64,000 bases of DNA from Flavobacterium sp. I3-2 (GTDB lineage: Bacteria > Bacteroidota > Bacteroidia > Flavobacteriales > Flavobacteriaceae). This document shows positions 9,612 to 17,859 of the stretch, in pieces (position 1 is the stretch's first letter; every line of letters starts with the position of its first letter). The notes under the pieces were generated by a model. That model had not been told where the DNA came from. It searched no databases and saw only the letters and a program-made list of their open reading frames with translations. Position numbers and translations under genes: made by a program. Location: assembly GCF_013389595.1 (NCBI RefSeq), contig NZ_CP058306.1, positions 2,914,001 to 2,978,000 on the forward strand, in the 5' to 3' direction.

Positions 9612-10931
9612 TTACAATCTTTTGTCGTACATATTTTTAGGTAAAGCGCCTTTTACATCATAAACAACCCCATCTTTATTTAATAAATCGCGTAAATTTA
9701 ATTTTAGAAATTCTTGATGAGCAACAGTTAATACAACTGCATCAAAACCGTGAATTTTTTGGCTGATTTTAAAAATTTCTTCGATGTTATTCATTGATTT
9801 AAAACCATATTCAAGCTGTACTTCATCTGGATTTGCCCATGGATCGAACGTTACTACTTCAAGTCCATATTCTTCTAATGCTTTAATTACATCAATGGCT
9901 TTTGAATTTCGAATATCAGGACAATTTTCTTTGAAAGTAATTCCTAAGTTTAATATTTTACCACCTTTTATTTTTAAATCATTTTTTATCATCAATTTGA
10001 TAATTTGAGAAGCTACAAAAGGCCCCATAGAATCATTTAAACGTCTTGAAGTTAGGATTAATTCTGAATAATACCCAATTTCTTGAGCTTTTTGAGCAAG
10101 ATAAAATGGATCAACTCCGATACAATGTCCTCCAACCAATCCTGGCTTGAAAGGCAGAAAATTCCATTTGGTACTTGCTGCTTCAAGGACTTCATTTGTA
10201 TCAATATCCATTAGTGCAAAAATTTTTGCTAATTCATTTACAAAAGCAATATTAATATCGCGTTGTGAATTTTCAATAACTTTAGATGCTTCGGCAACTT
10301 TAATCGAAGAAGCTAAATGTGTCCCTGCAACAATTACTGATTTGTACAAATTATCAACAAAGACGCCAATCTCTGGCGTGGAACCTGAAGTTACTTTTAA
10401 TATTTTATCGACCGTATGTTTTTTGTCTCCTGGATTTATTCGTTCTGGGGAATATCCTGCAAAAAAATCAACATTAAATTTTAAACTTGAAATACGTTCT
10501 AATATCGGAATACATTCATCTTCGGTTACCCCAGGATAAACAGTTGATTCATAAATGACCACATCGCCTTTTTTCAAAATTCTTGATATGGTTTCTGATG
10601 CTTTATGGAGTGGAGTTAAATTGGGCCTGTTGTTTTTATCAACCGGTGTAGGAACCGTTACGATAAACACATTGGCCTCTTTAATGTCATCTATTTGATT
10701 GGTACAATACAATCCTTTTGATTCAGAATCAAAAGGCACATGATCAATGGTTACAGACTGTAAGTCTTTATTTTCAATTTCTTGAGTTGCATCTATTCCT
10801 TTTCTCAATTCATCAATTCTGGTTTGATTTATATCAAAACCAACTACTGCATATTTGGTAGCAAAAAGTCTAGCTAATGGCAGGCCAACATAGCCCAATC
10901 CTATGATTGCTAATTTAATTTTTTTCATCAA
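9612..10931 (-). CDS. Nucleotide-sugar dehydrogenase (VipA/TviB/WbpO type)
   Basis: Oxidises a UDP-hexose, probably UDP-GlcNAc or UDP-GalNAc, to the uronic acid form for surface polysaccharide synthesis, using two NAD+. The N-terminal Rossmann fold has GLGYVGLP at residues 11-18. The catalytic cysteine is Cys270 in GGHCIGVDPFYL. A C-terminal UDP-binding domain follows, with FKENCPDIRNSKAID. The GGHCIGVDP form and length (439) fit the TviB/WbpO group better than UDP-glucose dehydrogenase. Exact substrate is not determined. It is separated from galE by a strong terminator, so it has its own promoter. Confidence 0.92.
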   Translation of the reverse strand: MMKKIKLAIIGLGYVGLPLARLFATKYAVVGFDINQTRIDELRKGIDATQEIENKDLQSVTIDHVPFDSESKGLYCTNQIDDIKEANVFIVTVPTPVDKNNRPNLTPLHKASETISRILKKGDVVIYESTVYPGVTEDECIPILERISSLKFNVDFFAGYSPERINPGDKKHTVDKILKVTSGSTPEIGVFVDNLYKSVIVAGTHLASSIKVAEASKVIENSQRDINIAFVNELAKIFALMDIDTNEVLEAASTKWNFLPFKPGLVGGHCIGVDPFYLAQKAQEIGYYSELILTSRRLNDSMGPFVASQIIKLMIKNDLKIKGGKILNLGITFKENCPDIRNSKAIDVIKALEEYGLEVVTFDPWANPDEVQLEYGFKSMNNIEEIFKISQKIHGFDAVVLTVAHQEFLKLNLRDLLNKDGVVYDVKGALPKNMYDKRL

Positions 10932-10969
10932 TATAATTTTAAAACAAATTAGATACTTATTTTCAAAAA

Positions 10970-10977
10970 CAAAAATA
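10970..10977 (-). promoter_or_regulatory. -7 box upstream of nucleotide-sugar dehydrogenase
   Basis: On the minus strand this reads TATTTTTG, an exact match to the Bacteroidota TAnnTTTG -7 element, 39 nt before the start codon. No clear -33 TTG is seen at the usual spacing. Confidence 0.5.
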
Positions 10978-10997
10978 AGCCTTGTTAAAACTTATAT

Positions 10998-11039
10998 AAA
11001 TAATAAAAGTGCTTATTAATCTAAGCACTTTTATTATTT
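10998..11039. terminator. Bidirectional terminator, 18-bp perfect stem
   Basis: Perfect inverted repeat, arms 10998-11015 and 11022-11039, loop ttaatc. The stem has a GTGC core and A/T runs on both sides, so it can terminate in either direction. On the minus strand it ends the cytidylyltransferase-galE transcript and insulates the dehydrogenase gene. The second stop codon of the disrupted small gene lies inside its right arm. Confidence 0.85.
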
Positions 11040-11297
11040 ATGGTTTTCTAAATCTTTTAACAGCGATTTAAAATACTGAAAATCATCGATTGAAATATAA
11101 TTATGATTCAAAAAAATTTCCAAAGCTAAATTTTAAGAATGTAAATGTGAGGAACTAAGAATATTTTGTTCATTTAGAATGTGATTTATGTTTTTAAGTG
11201 TTTTGTTATAAACTGACCAATTCTCAATTTCGATTGTATTTACAAACTTAAATTGTAAATCAAATAATTCTTTAATGATTAGGTATTTTGAATTCAT
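11034..11297 (-). pseudogene. Disrupted small gene overlapping the galE 3' end
   Basis: An ATG at 11297-11295, inside the last codons of galE in another frame, opens a 53-codon frame. It ends at a TAA within about 11131-11140. The same frame then continues for 33 sense codons (NLALEIFLNHN... to LENHK) to a second TAA at 11034-11036, without any shift. The downstream part has a natural-looking composition (DDFQYFKSLLKDLENHK), which suggests an 87-residue gene broken by one nonsense codon. It could also be a real 53-residue protein followed by chance open frame. No family recognised. Confidence 0.45.
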
Positions 11298-12309
11298 TTT
11301 CTTTTAATTTCTTTTCAAATTCCCATGCGGTTTTCATCGAAATTTCTAATGACGTTTTTGGTTGCCAATGAAGTTTTTCTTTTGCTTTTGAAAAATCCGC
11401 ATAAGCTTCTTGAATATCACCTTCTCGTCGGTTTGAAATTGTATACGGTATTTTTAAATTATTTGCTCTTTCAAATGCTTCAATTATTTCAAGTACTGTA
11501 GAACCTGTTCCGGAACCAAGATTAAAAAATTCTAATTTATCTTTATTTTTTTTATGTAATAAATACTGAAGTGCTAATACATGAGCATCTGCAATATCAT
11601 TAACATCGACATAATCTCTAATTGCAGTTCCGTCTTTGGTTTCATAATCCTTTCCAAAAACTATTAATTGTTCTCGTAAACCTGAAGCCGTTTGTGTGAT
11701 ATAAGGCAACAAATTATTTGGAATCCCGCTTGATTTATCTCCTAACAAATAGCTTTTGTGAGAACCCACTGGATTAAAATATCGTAACGAAATCGCATTT
11801 TTATTCATCGCTTTGGTAAAATCAGAAATGATTTCTTCTCCCATAGCTTTGGTTTTACCATAAGGTGATTCTGCGCGCTTCAAAGGTGTTTTTTCTATAA
11901 TTGGCATTTGGTCTGCTTGTCCATAAACTGAACAAGATGACGAAAAAATGAAATTATCAATTTGGTATTGTTCCATTGATTCAAGCACATTTAATAATCC
12001 TTCTAAATTATTACGATAATAATCTAGAGGTTTTTGCACCGACTCACCAACAGCTTTATAGGCTGCAAAATGAATAATTCCGTCTATTTTATTAGCCTTA
12101 AAAAAGGTATCAACTTTTACTTTATCTTTTAAATCAATTTCAAAAAAACTTGGTTTTATCCCTGTAATCAAAAAAATATTCTCTAAAACTTTTATAGAAG
12201 AGTTTGAAAAATCATCAATAATTGTCACATCAAATCCTGCTTCTTGCAAAACGACAACAACGTGTGATCCAATATAGCCTAAACCTCCTGTAACAAGTAT
12301 TTTTTTCAT
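11272..12309 (-). CDS. galE: UDP-glucose 4-epimerase
   Basis: Interconverts UDP-glucose and UDP-galactose (or the N-acetyl forms) with tightly bound NAD. It is an extended short-chain dehydrogenase: GGLGYIGSH at residues 8-16 for NAD, the catalytic Ser in SSSCSVYG near 123-130, and the YxxxK pair Tyr150/Lys154. The 345-residue length is typical. It starts 3 nt after the cytidylyltransferase gene, so the two form an operon for activated sugar precursors. Relaxed specificity for UDP-GlcNAc cannot be judged from sequence alone. Confidence 0.95.
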   Translation of the reverse strand: MKKILVTGGLGYIGSHVVVVLQEAGFDVTIIDDFSNSSIKVLENIFLITGIKPSFFEIDLKDKVKVDTFFKANKIDGIIHFAAYKAVGESVQKPLDYYRNNLEGLLNVLESMEQYQIDNFIFSSSCSVYGQADQMPIIEKTPLKRAESPYGKTKAMGEEIISDFTKAMNKNAISLRYFNPVGSHKSYLLGDKSSGIPNNLLPYITQTASGLREQLIVFGKDYETKDGTAIRDYVDVNDIADAHVLALQYLLHKKNKDKLEFFNLGSGTGSTVLEIIEAFERANNLKIPYTISNRREGDIQEAYADFSKAKEKLHWQPKTSLEISMKTAWEFEKKLKENEFKIPNH

Positions 12310-12312
12310 TAA

Positions 12313-12741
12313 TTAAATAACTCTTTTTAATTTTTCAAATTCAGCTGCTTTCGTTCTTAATCTAGTTGAAGAATAATGATGGTCTCTTGCATTATAATAC
12401 AATTCGATACCTTTTTCTTCGCAATATGTTCTACCAGTAAAATTCTTATCTTGATATTCTTCACCTAAAATTCGAACATCAATTTTAAAAGCTTTTAAGA
12501 TGTCTTCTAAATCTTGTTCGGTAGCGTAAGGTACAATTTGATCAACATATTTACATCCTTCTAACTGAATAAAACGCTCAACAACACTCTGTAAAGGTTT
12601 GTTTTTTTCTGGACGATCTAAAGTCGGATCTGTTTGTAAACCGCAAATTAAATAATCGCATTGACGCTTAGCATCCTCTAGCATTTTAATATGCCCTGCG
12701 TGCAATAAATCAAATGCACTGAAAGTAATTCCAATTTTCAT
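12313..12741 (-). CDS. Cytidylyltransferase-family protein (TagD-like)
   Basis: Small nucleotidyltransferase of the glycerol-3-phosphate cytidylyltransferase/HxGH superfamily. The HAGH motif is at residues 14-17 and an SSTRLR motif, equivalent to the family ISSTxIR loop, is at 124-129. These residues bind the nucleotide triphosphate. Its 142 residues make a single-domain enzyme. With galE 3 nt downstream and a nucleotide-sugar dehydrogenase nearby, it probably activates a polyol- or glycerol-phosphate for surface glycan assembly. The substrate is not known, and adenylyl transfer is also possible. Confidence 0.85.
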   Translation of the reverse strand: MKIGITFSAFDLLHAGHIKMLEDAKRQCDYLICGLQTDPTLDRPEKNKPLQSVVERFIQLEGCKYVDQIVPYATEQDLEDILKAFKIDVRILGEEYQDKNFTGRTYCEEKGIELYYNARDHHYSSTRLRTKAAEFEKLKRVI

Positions 12742-12820
12742 ATTGTGATGTTTTTTAATTTTGGTGTTGCAATTTATTATTACTTTTAAAGAAAAACAAG
12801 CAATAACTGTAAATAAAACA

Positions 12821-13384
12821 TTAATAATCTATATTGAAGGTTACTCCAACCGAAACAGCATTGGATTTTCCATAATAATTTATAAAACTTTCGTTTTCTA
12901 AATCGGTATCTCCTGCAAATGACGATGAAAAACTATAATTGTACATCGCATATAAACCAATTACATCTGATAATTTATATTTAAATCCTGCGTGAGCTCC
13001 TAACGATTTAACACTTGCGTCTAAACCCAAAAAAGGATCCATGGTTTCGGCTATCTTAAAAGTTGGCCCAAAATGAAATCTAACAAAAATTCCAGCATTA
13101 TAATTTTGTAAAATATTATCAACTTTAGTAAATACTTTTCCATAATTCTCCTCGTTACTATTGTCTTTCCCCGGTTTTATCAAGTAATTTAACCTTACTC
13201 CAACAGAAACTAATTCTGTCAAAGCCGAATCGAATTGAAAATCAATACCTGATTTACCATCAACATTTATATATCCAACAAATATTTTATAATCACTATT
13301 ACCATCATAAGCCATTTGTGCGTTTGACACGTCATAACATCCAAAAATGGTAATCAAACTCAAATATTTTTTTATAAATTTCAT
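12821..13384 (-). CDS. Small outer-membrane beta-barrel protein (DUF6646-like)
   Basis: A 187-residue exported protein with an N-terminal signal peptide ending near SNAQ. The remainder is a run of amphipathic strands with aromatic ends (LGAHAGFKYKLSDVIGLYAMYNYSF, in pieces) and a C-terminal strand ending in FNIDY, the pattern of an eight-stranded or similar outer-membrane barrel. It resembles flavobacterial proteins I remember as DUF6646, but this is from memory. Function is unknown; it stands alone behind its own -7 box. Confidence 0.7.
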   Translation of the reverse strand: MKFIKKYLSLITIFGCYDVSNAQMAYDGNSDYKIFVGYINVDGKSGIDFQFDSALTELVSVGVRLNYLIKPGKDNSNEENYGKVFTKVDNILQNYNAGIFVRFHFGPTFKIAETMDPFLGLDASVKSLGAHAGFKYKLSDVIGLYAMYNYSFSSSFAGDTDLENESFINYYGKSNAVSVGVTFNIDY

Positions 13385-13406
13385 TTTTAATTGTTTTTTT
13401 AGCGCC

Positions 13407-13414
13407 CAAATATA
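13407..13414 (-). promoter_or_regulatory. -7 box for the small outer-membrane protein
   Basis: Minus strand reads TATATTTG, matching TAnnTTTG, 23 nt before the ATG. A good -33 TTG is not at the ideal distance. Confidence 0.5.
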
Positions 13415-13540
13415 ATTGAAAGATTCAATTAATTTAACGGTTAGAAAAAAATTAAATTATTTAAAAATTAAAATTATAAAGATTAGACAATTCTTTTTTG
13501 TTAATCTTAGATTTTCACTAAAAAACATCAAACAACACTT

Positions 13541-14332
13541 ATGGGATTTTTTAATTTCTTTAAAAAAAATCAAGCACAAATACCTGCAAAAGAAAGCAAA
13601 ATGCTTTTGGCAATGCCCATGTTTACGAACGGTAATCGTTATGAATTGGCAAAAATTATTTCGCATTTAGAAAATTATTGGAACTTAAATGTGGTCAATG
13701 ACGATGGAGATGATGACACAGCAATATTATCAATTGATGGAGAACGTGTAGCAATTGCTTATATACCTGCTTCAATTCCGTATGAAGATTTAGAAAATAC
13801 AGCCAAATACGCCTACAATTGGAAGCATGCAACAGATGAACTTAAACATGTAGATGGTCATGTCATTGTTTCTATCATGTCTGGCAAAAAAACAAACTTA
13901 GAACGTCATTTTTTACTTTCGAAAGTTTTATGTTCGTTGTTACAAACTTCAGAATCGATAGGAATTTATCAAGGAAGTCAGTCTTTACTTATCCCAAAAG
14001 AACAATACCTAGATTATTTGAATGATATAAAAAACAACGAAATTCCGGTTCCGTTATGGATTTACATTGGACTTAGACCCTCTGATTTTGGTAATTCTGT
14101 TTATACATTTGGTCTTGAATCTTTTAATAAATTAGAGTTAGAAATTGTAAATTCAAAATTAGAATTAGAAGAAATTTTTTCGTTTATAATGAATATTTCT
14201 GAATATGTAATCCGTAATAATGTCAGTTTTAAAGATAAAGAAACAGTAGGTTTTTCTGCCGATCACAAGATTGAAATTTCTATTTCTAAAGGTGAATTTG
14301 TCGATGGTTTATCATGTAAACTTAAATTATAA
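13541..14332 (+). CDS. DUF4261 domain protein
   Basis: A 263-residue soluble protein without signal peptide. The N-terminal portion (LAMPMFTNGNRYE followed by an acidic DDGDDDTAILSIDGERVAIAY segment, in parts) and the HVIVSIMSG and LLSKVLCSLLQTSESIGIYQGSQSLL stretches match the DUF4261 pattern. Members occur in bacteria as small cytosolic proteins, often near polymorphic-toxin or stress genes, but no biochemical role is established that I can name. Neighbours here are a VanW-like gene 34 nt downstream and an SMR exporter. The 84-codon frame overlapping its 5' end is a shadow. Confidence 0.8.
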   Translation: MGFFNFFKKNQAQIPAKESKMLLAMPMFTNGNRYELAKIISHLENYWNLNVVNDDGDDDTAILSIDGERVAIAYIPASIPYEDLENTAKYAYNWKHATDELKHVDGHVIVSIMSGKKTNLERHFLLSKVLCSLLQTSESIGIYQGSQSLLIPKEQYLDYLNDIKNNEIPVPLWIYIGLRPSDFGNSVYTFGLESFNKLELEIVNSKLELEEIFSFIMNISEYVIRNNVSFKDKETVGFSADHKIEISISKGEFVDGLSCKLKL

Positions 14333-14366
14333 ATAAACCCTATTTTTTTAACCACTTACTAAATTT

Positions 14367-15191
14367 ATGAAACAAAGAAAACTGATCAGTCAAATGCATC
14401 CTACGTTGTATTTTTTAGCTGTTTGGCTAAGAAGAACCAAACGAAAAACAGCATGGTTTTTTGATGGAAAATCTTATTCAAAAGTTCACGATTGCGAAGC
14501 TTTACCGTTTCGTGTAAAAAAACACCAATCGGTTTTGTTACGAAAATTAGGTCAAAATAACGAACAACTACAATTCAATAAAATAACTAATTTAAAAATT
14601 GCAGTTCAGAATTTAAATGGTATCATAATCAAACCAGGAGAAACTTTCTCTTTTTGCAAACTTGTTGGACGCCCAACAAAAAAGAAAGGTTTTTTAATGG
14701 GAATGGAACTTTCGTTTGGCGAAGCTAGACCTGGAATAGGTGGTGGAATTTGTCAAATTTCGAACATGATTCATTGGATGGTGATGCACAGTCCATTGAC
14801 AATAACTGAGAAATCTAATCATTCATTTGATCCATTTCCGGATGAAGGACGTATTTTACCTTTTGGAAGCGGAGCAGCTATCTTTTATAATTATATCGAT
14901 TTTCAATTTGAGAATCATACCAATAAAACCTTTCAAATTCTATTAAGTGTTGGAGATAAATATTTGGAAGGTGAACTTCGAGTTAATGAAGAATTGGAAC
15001 ATGCTTATCATATTTTTGAAAAAGACCATCATTTTTTGAAAAAAGAAAATGAATATTATCGAAAAAACGAAATTTGGCGTGATTCGATCCTAAAGCAAAA
15101 TGGAAATGTTATAAAATCTGAACTGTTAAAAAAGAATTTTGCTCGAGTAACTTATGAACCGGAACATTATATAGATTTTTCGGAAGATTGA
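14367..15191 (+). CDS. VanW-like protein
   Basis: A 274-residue protein with the VanW-family core: GETFSFCKLVGRPT around residues 89-102 and the hallmark GGGICQISNMIHW around 128-140. VanW is an accessory gene of vancomycin-resistance clusters in Gram-positives, but the family is widespread in unrelated genomes and its biochemical role is not established. Here there is no van ligase or VanX nearby, so resistance should not be inferred. No signal peptide is obvious. Confidence 0.85.
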   Translation: MKQRKLISQMHPTLYFLAVWLRRTKRKTAWFFDGKSYSKVHDCEALPFRVKKHQSVLLRKLGQNNEQLQFNKITNLKIAVQNLNGIIIKPGETFSFCKLVGRPTKKKGFLMGMELSFGEARPGIGGGICQISNMIHWMVMHSPLTITEKSNHSFDPFPDEGRILPFGSGAAIFYNYIDFQFENHTNKTFQILLSVGDKYLEGELRVNEELEHAYHIFEKDHHFLKKENEYYRKNEIWRDSILKQNGNVIKSELLKKNFARVTYEPEHYIDFSED

Positions 15192-15225
15192 AATACTTTG
15201 TAGATATTTGTAAAATAGAATCTTT

Positions 15226-15564
15226 ATGAATATGAAAAATTATCTTTTTCTTGCGGCAGCCATTTTTTGTGAAACTTTAGCAACTTCGTTTTTAAAAAAA
15301 ACCGAACAATTTACAAAACCTTTACCAACTTTGATTTTTGCCGTTGCAATGATCACTTCTTTTTATTTATTATCTCACGCTCTAAAAGGCATTCCAATCG
15401 GAATTGCTTACGCGATTTGGTCTGGTGTAGGAATTGTTTTGATTTCTGCTATTGGCTATTTTGTTTTTAAACAAACTTTAGATTTACCTGCAATTATTGG
15501 CTTACTCTTTATCATTATTGGAGTTCTAATCATTAATCTATTTTCGAAATCAACAGTACATTAA
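15226..15564 (+). CDS. Small multidrug resistance (SMR) family exporter
   Basis: A 112-residue inner-membrane protein with four transmembrane segments, the architecture of EmrE/QacE/SugE exporters. These work as antiparallel dimers exchanging protons for cationic compounds. The essential membrane glutamate is present in the first helix (AIFCETLATSFLKK). A second in-frame ATG at 15232 would place that glutamate at position 14, exactly as in EmrE, so the shorter start is at least as likely. Also conserved are the GIAYAIWSGVG segment of helix 3 and a Gly-rich helix 4. Actual substrate is not predictable; SMR members may also export guanidinium. Confidence 0.93.
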   Translation: MNMKNYLFLAAAIFCETLATSFLKKTEQFTKPLPTLIFAVAMITSFYLLSHALKGIPIGIAYAIWSGVGIVLISAIGYFVFKQTLDLPAIIGLLFIIIGVLIINLFSKSTVH

Positions 15565-15862
15565 TATTTTTTTTAACTATTTGTAATAACCAACGGATTA
15601 ATTTATACAAAAAAGTAGCTTGACTTATACAAGAATTTTTGTTTGCATATCAATTAATACAAAAAAATTAAAAAAAACTTAATAAACATACTACAATTTT
15701 ACTTTCTTTAGAAAAAAATTTAGTTAAACTATCAAAAATCAAACTTTAATTTAATCATAATTCTAAGTTAGAATACTAATTTTTGTCAGAAAAAGATATT
15801 ATAATAGAAAATTAAATGCACTAAAAATCGTATATTTATTTTTTTAAAATCATACAACCTTT
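15565..15862. other. AT-rich intergenic region
   Basis: About 300 bases of very AT-rich DNA between the SMR gene and the next gene on the same strand. I see no reading frame, convincing hairpin or exact TAnnTTTG box; TATATTTA at about 15832-15839 is one base off. It presumably contains the promoter of the following gene. Confidence 0.5.
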
Positions 15863-17299
15863 ATGAAAGCTTTTGAAAACGATTTAGTTTTAAATGGAGA
15901 TCGAATTATCGAACATCAACCTGCAATATCTGATAAAACTTTACGCTTAAATTTAAATAAAAACATTTACGGTACTTTTTCTGAAATCGGAGCTGGACAA
16001 GAAACCGTACGGCATTTTTTTAGATCTGGAGGTTCGTCACGAACTATTGCTAAGGCAATGTCTGCTTACGATAAACAATTTAGTGATGCGATTTATTCTA
16101 CAGAATCTGATGGTCGGTATGTTACCGAAAGTAGATTAAAAAAAATGCTTGACCACGAAACTCGTTTGATGGAAGAACGATTAGATCGAAATGAGAATCC
16201 AGAACGCGTTTATTTTAGTTACGCAAATACAGTTGCAACTATTGATTTTGCTAAAAAATTTAAAGGTCATGGTTGGGTTGGTTTACGTTTTCAGACCATT
16301 CCTAATGGTGGATACAACGAAATCATTTTGCACATTCAATTCAAAGAGAATGATGTACAATTACAACAACAAACTTTAGGAATTTTAGGTGTAAATTTAA
16401 TTTATGGTGCATTTTATCAAAATAACGATCCAAAAAAATTAATTAAACATCTTTACGATCATTTAGATAAAGATCAATTAGAAATTGATACGATTAATTT
16501 TTCAGGTCCTGATTTCGAAGATGTTGATAACAGATTAATGAGTTTGTTTTTGGTAAAAAATAAAATGGCTGATGCAGTTATGTTTGCTCCTAATGGAAAA
16601 AATATTTTACCTGCAAACACGCTTTTTCGTAAAAACATATTAGTTCTTAGAGGAAGTTTCCGCCCAGTTACTGTTGTAAATATGAATATGTACGAGAATT
16701 CATTAAAACAATTTCTTGAAAGAAATTCTATTTCTGAAGCCGAAACAACTGTAATTTTTGAAATGACTTTAAATAATTTATTAAAGGAAGGTGAAATTGA
16801 TGAACAAGATTTTATTGACCGTGCCGAATTATTATGTTCATTAGGACAAACTGTTATGATTTCTAATTTTAGAGAATATTATAAAGTTGTTGATTATTTA
16901 GCTCAGTACTCAAACGAAAAAATTGGATTAACGATTGGAGCTTCTAATTTACTTGATATTTTTGACGAAACATATTACAAACATTTAAGTGGTGGAATTT
17001 TTGAAGCTCTTGGAAGATTATTTAATCGAAATTTAGAAATTTACGTTTATCCTTCTAAAGAAAATAAAGATATAATTGATACTAAAAATTTAAAAGTTAG
17101 AGATTCTAAATTTCAAGTTTTATACGATTTCTTCAAAAATCAAAATCAGATGGTTGATATTTTAGAATATAATGAAACTAACTTAAATGTTTTTTCTCAT
17201 GAAGTATTAGAGAAAATTAGAAATAACGAATCCGATTGGGAAAAATATTTACCTGAAAGTGTTTCTAAAATAATAAAAGATAAAAAACTTTTTGTATAA
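15863..17299 (+). CDS. Conserved cytosolic protein of unknown function
   Basis: A 478-residue protein without signal peptide or membrane segment. Its N-terminal region is rich in motifs that look catalytic or structural: LNKNIYGTFSEIGAGQETVRHFF (read in parts) near residues 32-54, RSGGSSRTIAKAMSAYDK near 55-72 and the GRYVTESRLKKMLDHE segment near 84-99. I recognise it as a highly conserved protein across Bacteroidota and some other phyla. Homologues, as I recall, carry unrelated automatic names such as TonB-dependent receptor, and nothing here supports an outer-membrane role. It is monocistronic, ended by a strong bidirectional terminator. Confidence 0.8.
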   Translation: MKAFENDLVLNGDRIIEHQPAISDKTLRLNLNKNIYGTFSEIGAGQETVRHFFRSGGSSRTIAKAMSAYDKQFSDAIYSTESDGRYVTESRLKKMLDHETRLMEERLDRNENPERVYFSYANTVATIDFAKKFKGHGWVGLRFQTIPNGGYNEIILHIQFKENDVQLQQQTLGILGVNLIYGAFYQNNDPKKLIKHLYDHLDKDQLEIDTINFSGPDFEDVDNRLMSLFLVKNKMADAVMFAPNGKNILPANTLFRKNILVLRGSFRPVTVVNMNMYENSLKQFLERNSISEAETTVIFEMTLNNLLKEGEIDEQDFIDRAELLCSLGQTVMISNFREYYKVVDYLAQYSNEKIGLTIGASNLLDIFDETYYKHLSGGIFEALGRLFNRNLEIYVYPSKENKDIIDTKNLKVRDSKFQVLYDFFKNQNQMVDILEYNETNLNVFSHEVLEKIRNNESDWEKYLPESVSKIIKDKKLFV

Positions 17300-17330
17300 A
17301 ATAAAAGACCGATTTTCGGTCTTTTATTTT
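17298..17330. terminator. Bidirectional terminator between the unknown-function gene and bcp
   Basis: Perfect 15-bp stem, arms 17298-17312 and 17316-17330, loop ttt, with A/T flanks on both sides. It serves both convergent genes; the bcp stop codon lies in the right arm. Confidence 0.9.
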
Positions 17331-17776
17331 AATATCTGAGAAGTATGTTGTTTAGTTTTTACTTTTAGTATTACATCTTCAATGATTCCATTTTCATCAA
17401 TCACAAAAGTCGTACGATGAATACCATCATATTCTTTTCCCATAAATTTTTTTGGTCCCCAAACTCCGAAAGCATTGATAACTTCTTTATTTTCGTCTGC
17501 AAGCAATGGAAAAGGTAAATTATTTTTTTCTTTAAATTTTTGTTGACGCTCTTTACTATCAGCGCTTACACCAAGAACAACATAATTTGCAGCTAAAAAA
17601 CGCTGGTAATTATCTCTTAATTCACAAGCTTCTGTTGTACAACCAGGTGTTGAAGCTTTTGGATAGAAAAAAACAACAACTTTTTTTCCTTTATAATCAG
17701 ATAAATTATGAATGTTACCTAATTCATCAATTGCCGAGAAATTTGGAGCTTTATCTCCTATTTTTAAAATATTCAT
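17324..17776 (-). CDS. bcp: Thioredoxin-dependent peroxiredoxin (Bcp/PrxQ)
   Basis: Cytosolic thiol peroxidase reducing hydrogen peroxide and organic hydroperoxides. The catalytic PKASTPGCTTEAC segment contains the peroxidatic Cys and, five residues on, the resolving Cys typical of atypical 2-Cys PrxQ enzymes. The later FVIDENGIIEDV stretch is also family-like. Length of 150 residues is normal. Divergent from nth with an 83-nt shared promoter region. Confidence 0.95.
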   Translation of the reverse strand: MNILKIGDKAPNFSAIDELGNIHNLSDYKGKKVVVFFYPKASTPGCTTEACELRDNYQRFLAANYVVLGVSADSKERQQKFKEKNNLPFPLLADENKEVINAFGVWGPKKFMGKEYDGIHRTTFVIDENGIIEDVILKVKTKQHTSQILK

Positions 17777-17832
17777 TTTGTTTCTTTTTGTAAAATTAGC
17801 CTTTTTTGATGATTTTTAAAATGTTTAAATAC

Positions 17833-17840
17833 TATCTTTG
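17833..17840 (+). promoter_or_regulatory. -7 box upstream of nth
   Basis: TATCTTTG, an exact TAnnTTTG match, ends 19 nt before the nth ATG. A TTG lies upstream but at somewhat longer spacing than usual. Confidence 0.55.
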
Positions 17841-17859
17841 TGGATAATCATCATTTAAA

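Noticed and set aside
13416-13670. 84-codon frame ahead of the DUF4261 gene
   Set aside because: It overlaps the start of DUF4261 in another frame, is extremely Lys/Ile/Leu-rich from AT-rich DNA and has no plausible domain.
14367-15191. Vancomycin resistance through the VanW-like gene
   Set aside because: No vanA/B ligase, vanH, vanX or two-component genes are nearby, and the family occurs widely outside resistance clusters.
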